64,000 nt of DNA from Anaerolineae bacterium (GCA_018432315.1 JAHDLB010000010.1:152939-216938); one strand, 5' to 3'; shown: positions 18,601-29,149, counted from the stretch's first letter. The notes: generated from the sequence alone by a model not told the origin. Made by a program: numbers and translations.

Positions 18601-18621
18601 ACGAAAGAGGCGACGGCTTGA
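15604..18621 (+). CDS. Molybdenum hydroxylase with fused 2Fe-2S and Mo domains (XdhD/Mop type)
   Basis: 1005 residues from GTG 15604. N-terminal ferredoxin domain: CETGECGAC, then the second [2Fe-2S] helical domain with QCGYCTPGM and CRCTGYVKP. From about residue 235 the molybdopterin subunit follows, with GGGFGVKQEVLIED, PPSGAYRGYGVPQ, and a C-terminal GAKAVAEIPLDG supplying the expected catalytic Glu. No FAD domain is present, as in Desulfovibrio aldehyde oxidoreductase and E. coli XdhD. It hydroxylates an N-heterocycle or aldehyde with water as the oxygen source. The next gene is an XdhC-family chaperone and yqeB/yqeC lie downstream, so a purine-like substrate is likely. Electrons would pass to a separate flavoprotein or ferredoxin. 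Confidence 0.9.
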   Translation: MNVRFTLNGEAVEFDAAPNETLLAALRRQGLFGVKHGCETGECGACVVLLDGEPVTSCVLLASQADGRSVVTIEGIGGQQERGWRGSEPLHALQTAFVETGAIQCGYCTPGMIVAAAALLERNPAPGEADVRDALAGVLCRCTGYVKPVEAVLRAAAVLRGEVVPPIDGGRGIPAPPGLFSRSPQEGDDLIEPPELAGESYTPGTPGVRTRVSPVMVVAPEVDTLQQVGKPAQKVDARKLVQGKPAFTDDVDFRGMLVGKLLLSPHAHALIKRIDASKARALPGVHAVLTHEDLPRVPYTTAGQSDPEPGPHDNYSLDYKVRFVGDRVAAVAAETEAIALKALELIEVEYEPLPAIFDPRESMEPGAPVLHDEPESWLIEDRSRNLAAVVDWEVGSVEDGFKQADRVFEATYYSPKVQQTPIEPHVVVTWWDEDDRLVIRTSTQVPFHARRILAPVLGLPEKRIRVIKPRIGGGFGVKQEVLIEDICAHLTIVTGRPVRLEYSRAEEFYASRSRHPMYITVKTGVTKDGKIVANEMYALSDTGACGSHAMTVAGNTGHKALALYNAPNIKFHADIVYTNTPPSGAYRGYGVPQGYWALEPHMEWVAREMGFDPLAFRLKNALKSGDEHPVSKAWSEGREGAAEFIVSCGLDQCVEQGAAAIGWAEKYNNPDWHTVPGQPHIQRGIGVATVMQGTAIPRLDMGAASIKINDDGSFNLLVGATDLGTGSDTVLTQMAAEVLGCEPEDFITYSSDTDFTPFDKGAYASSTTYISGRAAVLAAEKVAAQMREVAARMLNQEDGAPSVRPDDLVLRDRAVHTPDGRSVTHREIALNSLHHEDQHQIMATASYVSPESPPPFAAQFVTVRVDTETGQVTVDEMVMAVDGGVIINPVTASGQVEGGMVQALGYGHCEEMVIDENGRMVNPRFGPYKIYRADEMPDMGVIFVETYEPSGPFGAKAVAEIPLDGVGPALANAVYDAVGVRILDAPLLPEKVWRALREQTKEATA

Positions 18622-19454
18622 AAGAAGATCGCGCAGTTTTCGAAGCGGCGCTGGCCGCCCAACGCGACGGACGGCCCGCTGCACTGGCGGTGATCACCCG
18701 GACGCAGGGCTCGGTGCCGCGCCAGGCGGGCAGCAAAATGCTCGTCTGGCCCGACGGGACGATCGTGGGCACGGTGGGCGGCGGCGAGATGGAATCGCTC
18801 GTCATCGCTGAGGCGCAAGACGCCATCCGCAGCGGGCAGTCGCGCGTCGTCAGCTACAATCTCAACGATCTGACATCGGGCGATCCGGGCATCTGTGGCG
18901 GGACGGTCGAGGTGTTCGTCGAGTCGCTGGCGCCGCCGCCGACCGTCCTGGTCGTGGGCTGCGGGCACGTCGGTAAGGCGGTGGCCGAACTGGCGAAATG
19001 GCTGGAGTTCCGCGTCGTGGTGACCGACGACCGTCCGGGATACGCCACTGAAGAACAGATTCCCGGCATGGACGCGTACATCCAGGCGCCGCCGAACGAG
19101 TTGATCGAGCAGGTCGACATCAACCGGCACACGTGCGTGGTGGCGGTGACGCGCGGGCTGGCCGTCGACGAGCGCCTGATCCCGGCCTTGCTGGCGACCG
19201 ACGCCCCGTACATCGGGCTGATCGGCAGCCGCCGCCGCTGGGCACTGACCGTCGAATCGCTGGCTGAGCGCGGCGTATCCAGGGATGACCTGGCCCGGGT
19301 TCACGCGCCGATCGGGCTCGAACTGGGCGCCGAAACGCCGAAAGAAATCGCGATCAGCATCATGGCCGAGGTGATCATGGTGCTGCGTCACGGCACCGGC
19401 GAGTCCATGCAGTGGATCGGGCCGCCGGGAGAAATCGCGGGCCAGCCTAAATGA
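18618..19454 (+). CDS. XdhC/CoxI-family molybdenum-cofactor insertion protein
   Basis: 278 residues from TTG 18618, overlapping the hydroxylase stop by four bases; upstream in-frame codons lie inside that gene. The XdhC signatures are VITRTQGSVPRQAGSKMLV, GTVGGGEMES near residue 55, and a Rossmann domain VLVVGCGHVGKAVAELAKW, followed by GLIGSRRRW. This family binds Moco, helps its sulfuration, and inserts it into xanthine-dehydrogenase-type enzymes. Translational coupling to the 1005-residue hydroxylase makes that enzyme the probable client. Confidence 0.9.
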   Translation: MKEDRAVFEAALAAQRDGRPAALAVITRTQGSVPRQAGSKMLVWPDGTIVGTVGGGEMESLVIAEAQDAIRSGQSRVVSYNLNDLTSGDPGICGGTVEVFVESLAPPPTVLVVGCGHVGKAVAELAKWLEFRVVVTDDRPGYATEEQIPGMDAYIQAPPNELIEQVDINRHTCVVAVTRGLAVDERLIPALLATDAPYIGLIGSRRRWALTVESLAERGVSRDDLARVHAPIGLELGAETPKEIAISIMAEVIMVLRHGTGESMQWIGPPGEIAGQPK

Positions 19455-19464
19455 AAGTAACGCT

Positions 19465-20070
19465 GTGAAGATTCTGGCTGTTAGCGATGTCGAATTACCC
19501 CAGATGCTGAACGCGGATCACCTGCGCCAGACCTACAGCGACGTGGACCTGCTGGTAAGCTGCGGCGACATGCGCGTCAGCTATCTCGACTTCATCGGGA
19601 CGGTCTTGAACCTGCCGCTGTTCTTCGTGCGCGGCAACCACGACACTCGCTACGAAGGGCCCAATCCGGGCGGCGACGATCTTCACCTGCGGTTCAAACG
19701 TTTCGGTGGGGTTTCATTCGCCGGTCTGGAAGGCTCGATCCGGTATAACCGGGGGGCGGTGCAGTATACTGAAGGCGACATGCTGCTCAACGTGCTGCGC
19801 CTGCTGCCCCGAATGCTGGTCGTGCGGTCGCTGCAAGGGCATGGCGTCGACGTGATGGTGGCCCACTCGCCGCCGCGTGACATCCACGACATACCCGACG
19901 ACTACGCGCACCGGGGCTTCCGGGTGTTCCGGTATCTGATTTACTGGGGCCGGCCCCGTTATTTCATTCACGGCCACGTCGATACCTGGGACAACCGCAA
20001 GACGAGAAAGACCGTGTTCCACCAGACGACGGTACTCAACATCAATCCGTACATGGTGCTCGACCTGTGA
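19465..20070 (+). CDS. Calcineurin-like metallophosphoesterase
   Basis: 201 residues from GTG 19465. Metal-binding motifs of the metallophosphoesterase fold are visible: a leading ISD-like AVSDVE, SCGDM near residue 32, FFVRGNHDTRY near 54, VMVAHSPP near 132, and a final GHVDTW. The first motif lacks the usual DxH, having DVE, so metal occupancy may differ. Ten bases separate it from the XdhC-like gene. Its substrate (phosphodiester or nucleotide) is unknown; nothing in the xdh systems I know calls for this enzyme. Confidence 0.75.
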   Translation: MKILAVSDVELPQMLNADHLRQTYSDVDLLVSCGDMRVSYLDFIGTVLNLPLFFVRGNHDTRYEGPNPGGDDLHLRFKRFGGVSFAGLEGSIRYNRGAVQYTEGDMLLNVLRLLPRMLVVRSLQGHGVDVMVAHSPPRDIHDIPDDYAHRGFRVFRYLIYWGRPRYFIHGHVDTWDNRKTRKTVFHQTTVLNINPYMVLDL

Positions 20071-20102
20071 CCGTGCGCCGGGTGGGTGTTCGCGGTTTTT
20101 GG

Positions 20103-20124
20103 GGCGCAATGCTACTATTGCGCC
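20103..20124 (+). terminator. Perfect 8-bp hairpin between metallophosphoesterase and xdhB-like gene
   Basis: GGCGCAAT and ATTGCGCC flank a six-base loop. A T5 run precedes the stem and only ATTT follows, so it is a poor intrinsic terminator on the plus strand. It may be a weak terminator, a transcript-processing site or an operator. Confidence 0.4.
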
Positions 20125-20167
20125 AGATTTGTGTGGACGGACTTGTAGACGATTCGTAGATAGGACT

Positions 20168-21604
<1,437 letters not shown>

Positions 21605-21643
21605 TCGCGCAGGTGGTATCTTTTTGGACGGGAGGAACAGGCT

Positions 21644-22045
21644 ATGACGACATCGGGGGGACGCAAGAAACGGCGCAGCCGGGCGCTGCTGCCTGTGCTG
21701 GGACTCATGCTGGCGGTTTGCTTCGGCGTAGTCGCCTACTTTGTCGCGCCGATCCTGATTGAGTTTGGCGAAGAGCAAAGCCCCGGGTTGAAGGATTCGT
21801 TCGACGACATTCGCGCCAACCCGGACTATCCCGAGAACTCGGTGGACTACATCGCCGCCGGCCTGATATGGCTGGTGCTGATGGCGCTCACGATGTTCAT
21901 CGCCGCCGCCGCGGTCGGCGAAGATCCGGACAAAGAGACGTGGCGCCTGATGGGCCCGCCGCCCGCTGACAAGGATGCCGTGATCAAGCAGCTCCGAAAA
22001 GACCTCAAAGCGGCGAAGAAACGCGAACGACAACGCAACAAATAG
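21644..22045 (+). CDS. Small two-helix membrane protein in the xdh operon
   Basis: 133 residues from ATG 21644, after GGGAGGAACAGG. Two hydrophobic helices (about residues 14-35 and 66-90) flank an acidic outer loop; the C-terminal tail is Lys/Arg-rich (KQLRKDLKAAKKRERQ). I recognise no family. It lies between the xdh FAD/Fe-S gene and the xdh Mo gene, with 39- and 52-base gaps. It could be a membrane anchor or merely an insertion. Confidence 0.65.
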   Translation: MTTSGGRKKRRSRALLPVLGLMLAVCFGVVAYFVAPILIEFGEEQSPGLKDSFDDIRANPDYPENSVDYIAAGLIWLVLMALTMFIAAAAVGEDPDKETWRLMGPPPADKDAVIKQLRKDLKAAKKRERQRNK

Positions 22046-22097
22046 CCCCTGATAAGGGTTGGGATCGTGGTGTTTGGCGCAAGGAGTACAGACTAGC

Positions 22098-24323
22098 GTG
22101 AACGAAAAGAATTATGGAATCGGCCAGAGCGTGCGGCGCGTGGATGCCGTTGGGAAGGTGACCGGCGAGACGGCGTACCCTGGCGATATCAACATGGACG
22201 GCCAGTTGTGGATGAAAATCCGGTTTTCGGACCGCGTCCACGCGCGGATCACGAAGATCGACACCAGCCGCGCCGAAGCCTATCCCGGCGTGGTAGCGGT
22301 TTACACGGCGAAGGACGTCCCGGTCAACGAGTACGGGTTGATCATGCCGGACCAGCCGGTGCTGTGCGGGCCAGACAGCGCCAAAGAGGGCGCGGACATC
22401 GTGCGCTGCCTGGCGGACCAGGTGGCGGTCGTGGTCGCGGATTCGGAAGAGGCCGCCGCCGCAGCCGTGAAGCTGATCGAGATCGATTACGAAGATCTGC
22501 CGGGCGTGTTCGACGTGTTCGACGCGATGGCGGACGGCGCGCCCCAACTGCATCGCCACGCGGAGAATAACGTGCTGGTGCACTACCGCATCCGGTATGG
22601 CGAGATTGACTCCGCCTGGGAGCGGGCGGACGTGATCGTCGAGGGCGAATACCGCACCGGATGGCAGGAACACGCCTATCTCCAGCCGGAAGCCGGATTG
22701 GGCTACATCGACGACAGTGGCCGGGTGACCATCCTGGTGGCCGGGCAGTGGGTGCACGAGGACCGCGAGCAGGTTGCTCACGCCCTGGGCCTGCCCGAAG
22801 AACAGGTGCGGATCATCTACCCGGCGATTGGCGGGGCGTTCGGCGGGCGCGAAGATATGTCGGTCCAGATTGTGCTGGCGCTGGCGGCGATGAAATTGCA
22901 GCGCCCGGTGAAGATCATCTGGAGCCGCGAGGAGTCGATCCTGGGCCACCACAAGCGCCATCCCACCGTGATCCGGGCGAAGTGGGGCGCCACGCGCGAC
23001 GGCAAGGTGATCGCTGCCGAGGCGCAGGTTTACGGCGACGCCGGAGCGTACGCTTACACGACGACGAAAGTGCTGGGCAACGCGAACCTGATGGTATCCG
23101 GCCCGTACGAGATCCCGAACGTGAAAGTGGATACGTATGGGATCTACACCAACAACATTCCGTGCGGGGCGTTCCGCGGGTTCGGCGGGCCACAGGGTGC
23201 GTTCGCGGCGGAAGGCCAGATGAACAAGCTGGCCGAGGCGCTGGGCATGGACCCGGTCGAGCTGCGTGCGCGGAACGTGCTGCGCGAGGGGACCATTACG
23301 CCGGTGGGGACGCCTCTGCCGCCGGGCGTGACGCTCGACAGGGTGCTGGCCGACGGCGCGCGGCAGAGCGATTACTGGCAGGAGACCCCCCAGGGATGGC
23401 AGCGGCTGCCCGCCCAACAGCCGGCGAACCCGGCCAGGCGGCGCGGGATTGGCATGGCGATGGGCTTCAAGAACGTCGGCTTCTCGTTCGGCGCGCCGGA
23501 AAAGAACTGGGCGACGGTCGAGATTCATGGCGCGGCGGAGATAGAGCGCGTGGTCGTGCGGCAGGCCGGGGCGGACGTGGGGCAGGGCGCGCACACGGTG
23601 TTCCTGCAGATGGCCGCCGAGGCGGTCGGTGTGCCGATCGGGAAGGTCCAGGTCATCGGCCATGACACGGCGGAGGCGGGCAACTCCGGCAGCACGTCGG
23701 CGTCGCGCATGACGTTCATGGCCGGCAACGCGATTAAGGTCGCGGGCGAGATGGCGCTTCAGAAATGGCTGGACGAGGAACGCCCGGCGACCGCGACATA
23801 CGAATATCACCCGCCGAGCACGACCCCCTACGACCCCGAAACGGGCTATGCCAACCCGAACTTCGCGTATGGCTATATGGCGCAGTTCGTCGAGGTCGAG
23901 GTCGATCTCGAAACCGGCCACGTGGACGTGGTGCGCGTCGTGTCGGCGCACGACGTCGGCAAGGCGCTGAATCCGCAGCAGGTCGAGGGACAGGTCGAAG
24001 GGGGCGTCGTGCAGGCGCTGGGCTATGCCGTACTCGAAAACCTGGTGTCGCAGAACGGGCGCATTCTGAACCCGTACCTGTCCACCTACCTGATCCCGAC
24101 GATCTGGGATATCCCGCGCGAAGTGAAGTCGGTGATCCTGGAATACGCCGACCCGCGCGGGCCGTGGGGCGCGCGCGGCATGGCCGAGATGCCGTTCATC
24201 CCGCTGGCCCCGGCGATTTGCGCGGCGGTGCACGACGCGACGGGCGTCTGGCTGGACCGGATCCCGCTCACGCCGGACTCCGTCGTGCCCAGGCTGCGCG
24301 AACATGGCCTCGGCGTCATTTGA
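22098..24323 (+). CDS. Xanthine dehydrogenase-type molybdopterin-binding subunit
   Basis: 741 residues from GTG 22098, which follows AAGGAG at 22081-22086; the longer in-frame start at 22059 lacks a ribosome site. Molybdenum-hydroxylase large-subunit features: [44 protein letters not shown], and [13 protein letters not shown] near the end with the active-site Glu. Length is usual for a stand-alone XdhA (about 750). It pairs with the 20168 gene. Its last 20 bases overlap yqeB. A purine or related N-heterocycle is the likely substrate. Confidence 0.93.
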   Translation: MNEKNYGIGQSVRRVDAVGKVTGETAYPGDINMDGQLWMKIRFSDRVHARITKIDTSRAEAYPGVVAVYTAKDVPVNEYGLIMPDQPVLCGPDSAKEGADIVRCLADQVAVVVADSEEAAAAAVKLIEIDYEDLPGVFDVFDAMADGAPQLHRHAENNVLVHYRIRYGEIDSAWERADVIVEGEYRTGWQEHAYLQPEAGLGYIDDSGRVTILVAGQWVHEDREQVAHALGLPEEQVRIIYPAIGGAFGGREDMSVQIVLALAAMKLQRPVKIIWSREESILGHHKRHPTVIRAKWGATRDGKVIAAEAQVYGDAGAYAYTTTKVLGNANLMVSGPYEIPNVKVDTYGIYTNNIPCGAFRGFGGPQGAFAAEGQMNKLAEALGMDPVELRARNVLREGTITPVGTPLPPGVTLDRVLADGARQSDYWQETPQGWQRLPAQQPANPARRRGIGMAMGFKNVGFSFGAPEKNWATVEIHGAAEIERVVVRQAGADVGQGAHTVFLQMAAEAVGVPIGKVQVIGHDTAEAGNSGSTSASRMTFMAGNAIKVAGEMALQKWLDEERPATATYEYHPPSTTPYDPETGYANPNFAYGYMAQFVEVEVDLETGHVDVVRVVSAHDVGKALNPQQVEGQVEGGVVQALGYAVLENLVSQNGRILNPYLSTYLIPTIWDIPREVKSVILEYADPRGPWGARGMAEMPFIPLAPAICAAVHDATGVWLDRIPLTPDSVVPRLREHGLGVI

Positions 24324-25158
24324 GCCGGTCCCGGTCCTCGTCCGGGGCGGCGGCGACCTGGCCTCTGGCGTGGTCTACCGGCTGGTGAAGGCCGGGTTCC
24401 CGGTGATGGTGACCGAGCTGGCCCGGCCCCTCGCCATCCGGCGGGCGGTGGCCTTCGCCTCGGCTGTGTTCGAGGGCGAGATCGCCATCGAGGGCGTGCT
24501 GGCGCGCCGGGTGGCTGATCCCGCGCAGGCGCGGGCGATGGCCGCGCAGGGCATCGTGCCGGTGCTGGTCGACGAGGACGGCGCCGCGCTGGCGGCGCTC
24601 CAGCCGGCGGTCGTGGTCGATGCGCGGATGGCGAAAGTCAACCTCGGCACGGCGCGCGACGATGCTCCGCTGGTGATCGCGCTGGGGCCGGGGTTCGAGG
24701 CCGGTGAAGACTGCCATGCCGTGATCGAAACCAACCGCGGGCACTACCTGGGGCGGGTCATCTGGCGCGGGGCAGCCGAGCCGGACACCCGGCAGCCGGG
24801 CAGCGTCAAAGGGCACGTTGGCGACCGGGTACTGCGCGCGCCCGCGGATGGGGCGGTCGTGCCCCAGGCCGAGATCGGCGACGCGCTCCGCGAAGGGGAC
24901 CGGGTCGCCACGGTGGGCGGCCAGCCGGTCGTCGCGCCGTTCGACGGGGTTCTGCGCGGGTTGATCCATCCGTCGGTGCCGGTCCGGCGCGGGATGAAGA
25001 TCGGCGACGTGGACCCGCGCGGCAACCGGGATCACTGTTTCACCATATCCGAGAAATCGCTGGCAATCGGCGGCGGCGTGCTCGAAGCGATACTCAGCGC
25101 GCCCCAGCTTGCCGGGATATTCAGAAAGGCCGGACACATGCCGGACGAGGCAAGGTAG
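24304..25158 (+). CDS. yqeB: YqeB, selenium-dependent molybdenum hydroxylase system protein
   Basis: 284 residues from ATG 24304. [17 protein letters not shown] opens a Rossmann-like domain, followed by [16 protein letters not shown] and [11 protein letters not shown], characteristic of the EF2563/YqeB family. The C-terminal half ([33 protein letters not shown]) looks like a biotinyl/lipoyl-type barrel. YqeB is tied by gene context to hydroxylases carrying a labile selenium at the Mo centre. Its exact reaction is not known. It overlaps xdhA and is followed after three bases by yqeC-mocA. Confidence 0.9.
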   Translation: MASASFEPVPVLVRGGGDLASGVVYRLVKAGFPVMVTELARPLAIRRAVAFASAVFEGEIAIEGVLARRVADPAQARAMAAQGIVPVLVDEDGAALAALQPAVVVDARMAKVNLGTARDDAPLVIALGPGFEAGEDCHAVIETNRGHYLGRVIWRGAAEPDTRQPGSVKGHVGDRVLRAPADGAVVPQAEIGDALREGDRVATVGGQPVVAPFDGVLRGLIHPSVPVRRGMKIGDVDPRGNRDHCFTISEKSLAIGGGVLEAILSAPQLAGIFRKAGHMPDEAR

Positions 25159-25161
25159 CCT

Positions 25162-26538
25162 ATGCGCCTGCGAGATGCGTTGGGCATCCAGCGTGGAGAC
25201 GTGGTGGCGTTTGTGGGAGCCGGCGGAAAGACGTCGGCTCTGTTTCGGTTGGCGCACGAACTGCGCGAGGACGGGTGGCGCGTGTTGGGCACGACCACCA
25301 CGCGCGTCGCCATGTACGAGGTCGAACAGGCGCCGTTCTGGACTCCGCTCAGGGCCGATATGTCGCCATCACAGATTCGTGAATGGCTCAACGAGCACGG
25401 CTTCGTGTTCCTGTACGGGACGCGCGAAGCGTCGCGTCACAAGATCACCGGCCTGCACCCGGAGGTGCTGGCGGGGATCGTCGATTCGGTGAATTCCGAC
25501 GCGCTGCTGATCGAGGCCGACGGCGCGCGCCGGCTGCCGCTGAAGGCCCCGCGCAACCACGAGCCGGTCATTCCGCCGGATACGTCGCTGGTGGTGCCAG
25601 TGGGCGGCATCGACGCGCTCGGCCAGCCGCTGGACGAGGACCACGTCTACAATGCGGCGCGGATCAGCGAGCGGTACGGTTTTCCCGAAGGGGCCGAGAT
25701 CCTGCCGCCATGGATGGCCGTGATCCTGCGCGATGCCGAGTTGGGGCTGCGCGGCGTGCCGGAGCAGGCGCGGGTGGTCGCGCTGCTGAACAAGGTTTCG
25801 CTCCAGCCGCACGACCGGGAGCGCGCTCGCCGCGTGGCGCAGCTCATTCTGCGGTCCGACCGCGTCGACGCGGTGGCCCTGGGCGCGATGCAGGTGCCCG
25901 ATCACCCGGTCCACGAGCTGCAGCGGCGCGTGGGCGTGATCGTGCTGGCGGGGGGCATGTCGGCGCGGATGGGACGCTCCAAGCCGCTGCTGCCCTGGGA
26001 CGGGCGCACGGTCATCGAAACGATCGTGACCCGGCTGCTCGCCGCGCGCCCGGCGGAGATCGTCGTCGTGACCGGATACCAGGCGGACGGGGTGCGGCGC
26101 GCCCTGGGTGACCTGCCGGCCGGGATCGTCCACAACCCGGACTTCGAGCGCGGCGAGATGCTGTCGTCGTTGCAGGCTGGCCTGCGCGCGCTGCCGGACT
26201 CGGTGGCGGCGTGCCTGGTGGTGATGGGCGATCAGCCGTTCATCGATGGGCGGGTGGTCGGACAGGTGCTCACGGCCTACGCCGAGGGGCAGGGGAACAT
26301 CGTGGCGCCGGTCTATCGCGGCCAGCGCGGGCACCCGGTCCTGTTCGACCGGCGATTCTGGCCCGATCTGCTGGCGCTGGAGAGCGGCGCGCCGCGCGAC
26401 GTGATTCGCCGCTACCCGGATCAACTGGCAACCGTCGAGGTCGATACGGACAGCATCGTGCGCGACATCGATACGCCCGAACAGTATCGCTTCGAGTTGT
26501 TCAGAGCGGGGCTTCCCCAGCCGGTGCCCCGCGATTAG
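25162..26538 (+). CDS. YqeC-MocA fusion: SDMH accessory ATPase-like domain plus molybdopterin cytidylyltransferase
   Basis: 458 residues from ATG 25162. Residues 1 to about 245 match YqeC, with a P-loop-like VVAFVGAGGKTSALFRLA and LGTTTTRVA. Residues about 255-458 are a MobA/MocA-like NTP transferase: VIVLAGGMSARMGRSKPLL, VTGYQADGVRRAL, and MGDQPFIDG with the metal-binding Asp. MocA adds CMP to molybdopterin, giving the MCD cofactor used by xanthine-dehydrogenase-type enzymes. In E. coli the two are separate adjacent genes (yqeC, ygfJ/mocA). The fusion joins selenium-related maturation with cytosine-cofactor formation. Its stop overlaps the convergent gene at 26535 by four bases. Confidence 0.88.
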   Translation: MRLRDALGIQRGDVVAFVGAGGKTSALFRLAHELREDGWRVLGTTTTRVAMYEVEQAPFWTPLRADMSPSQIREWLNEHGFVFLYGTREASRHKITGLHPEVLAGIVDSVNSDALLIEADGARRLPLKAPRNHEPVIPPDTSLVVPVGGIDALGQPLDEDHVYNAARISERYGFPEGAEILPPWMAVILRDAELGLRGVPEQARVVALLNKVSLQPHDRERARRVAQLILRSDRVDAVALGAMQVPDHPVHELQRRVGVIVLAGGMSARMGRSKPLLPWDGRTVIETIVTRLLAARPAEIVVVTGYQADGVRRALGDLPAGIVHNPDFERGEMLSSLQAGLRALPDSVAACLVVMGDQPFIDGRVVGQVLTAYAEGQGNIVAPVYRGQRGHPVLFDRRFWPDLLALESGAPRDVIRRYPDQLATVEVDTDSIVRDIDTPEQYRFELFRAGLPQPVPRD

Positions 26539-27335
26539 GGCGTGGGCGTGACGGCTTCGCTGCCGCCGATCGGCGTGGGCGTCGGCGGCGGATCGCTGAA
26601 GTGGATGGTGATCTCGCACAGCGCCCGCATCATGTTCGTGTTGTCGAAAACCACCAGCCGGAAGCGATAGCGGCCCGGCGCGAACCCAAACGGCAGGATC
26701 TCGCCCAGGGGACCCTCGACGACAGGCTCGGTATAGTTCCCCCCGATGACGCCGAACTCGGTCCCGCTGACATCTTCCTTGATCTCGAAGCGGTAGAACG
26801 CGAAGTTGCTAACGCTGGCGGTGCCGATGACCGTCGTCGCTTCGAAGATGAGCTGCCCGTTGCCGGGGATCAGCATCCAGGCGCTGTCCTGCGAGCAGCC
26901 GACCGGCTCGGAAGCGTCGGGCAGGATGGTGCCCACCGGCGTCATCGTGGGGATGGGCGTGGCGAAAACGTTCGGCCCTTCGATCTGTCCGCCCGTGTTG
27001 CCCAGCGAAATGGGCGGGCCGGCGACCGGCGTGCTGGTCACGAACTGCTGAAGTTGGACGACGGGGCCCGTGTCGCCCAGGCGAATGTCGCGCAGGGTAG
27101 GGGCCATCATGTTGGCAATGGCCCACACCGCGATGGCGAACTCCAGCAGCAGGCCGCCGAAGGTGATGGCGTTCGCCTGCCGGACCAGGGCCTGCTCGCG
27201 CTCCAGCTTGAACTGCGCGACGGACAGCTCGCGCCGCGCCCGGCGCAGCCGGTACGCCATGAATAGGATGCCGCCGGCGCACAGAATATACAGCCCCTCG
27301 GCGATTCTCTCGATAAAAAAGACCAGGCTACTCAT
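26535..27335 (-). CDS. Membrane protein with extracytoplasmic domain, unknown
   Basis: 266 residues from ATG 27335, overlapping the upstream phosphorylase gene by eight bases. Two hydrophobic segments lie in the first ~95 residues (ILCAGGILFMAY and ITFGGLLLEFAIAVWAIANM) with an arginine-rich loop between them. Thr/Pro-rich linkers (FATPIPTMTPVG) and a beta-rich domain with two cysteines (GCSQDS, LCEITIHF) follow, and the tail is again Pro/Thr-rich. The layout suggests a surface-exposed ligand-binding or scaffold protein. I recognise no family. Confidence 0.65.
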   Translation of the reverse strand: MSSLVFFIERIAEGLYILCAGGILFMAYRLRRARRELSVAQFKLEREQALVRQANAITFGGLLLEFAIAVWAIANMMAPTLRDIRLGDTGPVVQLQQFVTSTPVAGPPISLGNTGGQIEGPNVFATPIPTMTPVGTILPDASEPVGCSQDSAWMLIPGNGQLIFEATTVIGTASVSNFAFYRFEIKEDVSGTEFGVIGGNYTEPVVEGPLGEILPFGFAPGRYRFRLVVFDNTNMMRALCEITIHFSDPPPTPTPIGGSEAVTPTP

Positions 27336-28221
27336 GCTCTGGATGGTTTTCCACCTCAGCCGGATCGTAGGGCGGCATCTGGCGCAGCACGCCGCGAATC
27401 AAAACGGCGAGCCGGGGCACGATCTGGCGGCCCAGGCGCAGCACGTCTTCGTGGCTGACTTCCTCGCTGGCTTCGGGATCGTCGATCGACAGGTTGGTGA
27501 TGCTCGAAAAGCCCAGGACGCGCATCCCGGTATGATACGCTACGATCGTCTCGTGCGCGGTGGACATGCCGACCGAGTCGCCGCCCAGCGCGCGCAGCAT
27601 GCGGACTTCGGCGGGCGTCTCGAACGACGGGCCGGCCAGCCCGACGTAAACTCCCTCGCGCACGGGAATGTCGTTTTCGGCGGCGACGCGATGCGCCAGC
27701 TTGCGCAGGCCGGGATCGTAGATGTGCGTGCAGACCGGGAAGCGGGGGCCGAAGCTGTCCAGGTTCGGGCCGCGCAGCGGGTTGAAACCCGCCAGCCCGG
27801 TGAAGGCGATGTGATCTTCGATGATCATGATGTCGCCCGCGCTGAAGCTCGCGTTGAGGCCGCCCGCGGCGTTGGTAACCACCAGCGTATTCACGCCCAG
27901 CAGGCGCATGACGCGCACCGGCAGCGTGACCTGGCCCATGCTGTAACCCTCGTAGAAATGGGTGCGGCCCTGCATGACCACGACCGGCTGGCCTTCGAGC
28001 TCGCCAAAGACCAGGCGGCCCGCGTGGCCTTTCACGGTCGAATGGGGCCAGTGGGGAATGTCCTGGTAGGGGATGACCTGGGGGGACTCGATCTCGTCCA
28101 CCAGCGGGCCCAGGCCCGACCCCAGGATCAGCCCGATAGCGGGCGACCCTGCGATTCGCGCGCGGACGGCATCGGCGGCAGCGCGGTAGTGCTCTTCAGG
28201 AACGAACTCGGTTGCGGCCAT
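27328..28221 (-). CDS. punA: Purine nucleoside phosphorylase, class I trimeric type
   Basis: 297 residues from ATG 28221, with GGGAG seven bases upstream. Motifs of the trimeric 6-oxopurine phosphorylases are present: LILGSGLGPLVD (phosphate site), GRTHFYEGYSM, VVTNAAGGLN, GLAGPSFETPAE with the base-binding Glu, and FSSITNLSID with the Asn that selects inosine/guanosine. It releases hypoxanthine or guanine plus ribose 1-phosphate, which are direct substrates for the xanthine-dehydrogenase and deaminase steps encoded by the opposite-strand cluster. It is co-oriented with the membrane gene at 26535. Confidence 0.94.
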   Translation of the reverse strand: MAATEFVPEEHYRAAADAVRARIAGSPAIGLILGSGLGPLVDEIESPQVIPYQDIPHWPHSTVKGHAGRLVFGELEGQPVVVMQGRTHFYEGYSMGQVTLPVRVMRLLGVNTLVVTNAAGGLNASFSAGDIMIIEDHIAFTGLAGFNPLRGPNLDSFGPRFPVCTHIYDPGLRKLAHRVAAENDIPVREGVYVGLAGPSFETPAEVRMLRALGGDSVGMSTAHETIVAYHTGMRVLGFSSITNLSIDDPEASEEVSHEDVLRLGRQIVPRLAVLIRGVLRQMPPYDPAEVENHPEHE

Positions 28222-28450
28222 TCAATACTCCCAGCAGTGCGACAAGGTAACTAACGCCCCTATTTTAACACTTGAAACGCAGACTCCACACCCATACGAT
28301 GTGTATGACAGGGTATAATGGGCGCGTACAGACCCGGTCGCTGAGGAATTTCAGACGACTTTCACGTCTGCATGCCCGTTTTCGTCCAATCGACGATATA
28401 CTCGGGATAAGGTTGTAGAATTGCTCGAATTTCCCCGCCGGAGGTTGCCC

Positions 28451-28684
28451 ATGAGGGTCGAGAAGGCCACGGCCCGCTATCTCGACATGTATCAGAAACT
28501 GTACCATCGCTCCCCGCGCGAGCTGCGCGACCTGGGGAACGACTGGGTTCTGGTCAATGGTGCACGGATGAGTGTCGACCAGTTGGAGAACCTGACCGGC
28601 GAGCTTGCCCTCGAATACGAACGCTACGTGAAGACGCGTCGCAGCGCCGTCCAACGGCTGCTCAACTGGTTTCTGCGCGCGTAA
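28451..28684 (+). CDS. Small conserved-looking helical protein
   Basis: 77 residues from ATG 28451, seven bases after GGAGG; the TTG at 28421 lacks such a site. The protein is basic at the N-terminus, helical, with YLDMYQKLYHRSPRELRD and ENLTGELALEYERY. There are no cysteines, no signal and no membrane span. The family is unknown. It is flanked by the divergent phosphorylase and the DUF2568 gene. Confidence 0.55.
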   Translation: MRVEKATARYLDMYQKLYHRSPRELRDLGNDWVLVNGARMSVDQLENLTGELALEYERYVKTRRSAVQRLLNWFLRA

Positions 28685-28786
28685 AATCCCCGGCAGCCTG
28701 CCACCCCATTCGATTTACAGTGGGCTGTGTGGTCCCGAAACCGCTATATTTGTCCTGGGTAAGGTACGGACAAACAGGGGGTTGTC

Positions 28787-29149
28787 ATGGGATCGCATCC
28801 GATCAATCTGCTGCTCCGCTTCGTGTTGGAACTGGCTGCTTTGGCGGCGGCAGGCTATTGGGGCTGGACCGAGAAATCGGGCGGCTGGCGATGGGCGTGG
28901 GCTATCGGGCTGCCGCTGGTGATGGCGGTGCTGTGGGGCACGTTCCGCGTGGACGGCGATCCTAAGGATGCGCCGGTGCCGGTGCCCGGTATCGTGCGCC
29001 TGCTGCTGGAGGCGGCGTTCTTCGCGACCGCCGTGGTGCTGCTGGCGGCGGCAGGACAGTCCCAGCTTGCGATTATCTTCGGCGTGGTGATTCTCGTCCA
29101 CTATGCCGTGTCCTACGACCGCATCGCGTGGCTGTTGGAGCAGAAGTGA
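28787..29149 (+). CDS. YrdB family (DUF2568) membrane protein
   Basis: 120 residues from ATG 28787 with GGGGG upstream. Four hydrophobic helices are apparent (about 7-24, 33-51, 68-88, 90-108), with a short Arg-Val-Asp-Gly loop (GTFRVDGDPKDAPVPVPG) typical of DUF2568 proteins. The role in the cell is not known. It converges with queA across a 16-base gap. Confidence 0.75.
   Translation: MGSHPINLLLRFVLELAALAAAGYWGWTEKSGGWRWAWAIGLPLVMAVLWGTFRVDGDPKDAPVPVPGIVRLLLEAAFFATAVVLLAAAGQSQLAIIFGVVILVHYAVSYDRIAWLLEQK

Noticed and set aside
16201..18684. 827-residue open frame antisense to the 1005-residue hydroxylase
   Set aside because: It is a shadow of a high-GC gene: Arg/His/Ala/Gly-rich, no recognisable domain, no ribosome site, fully inside a well-supported coding region.
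28314..28319. TATAAT upstream of the small gene at 28451
   Set aside because: No -35 box at 16-18 bases and no extended -10; recorded here rather than called a promoter.
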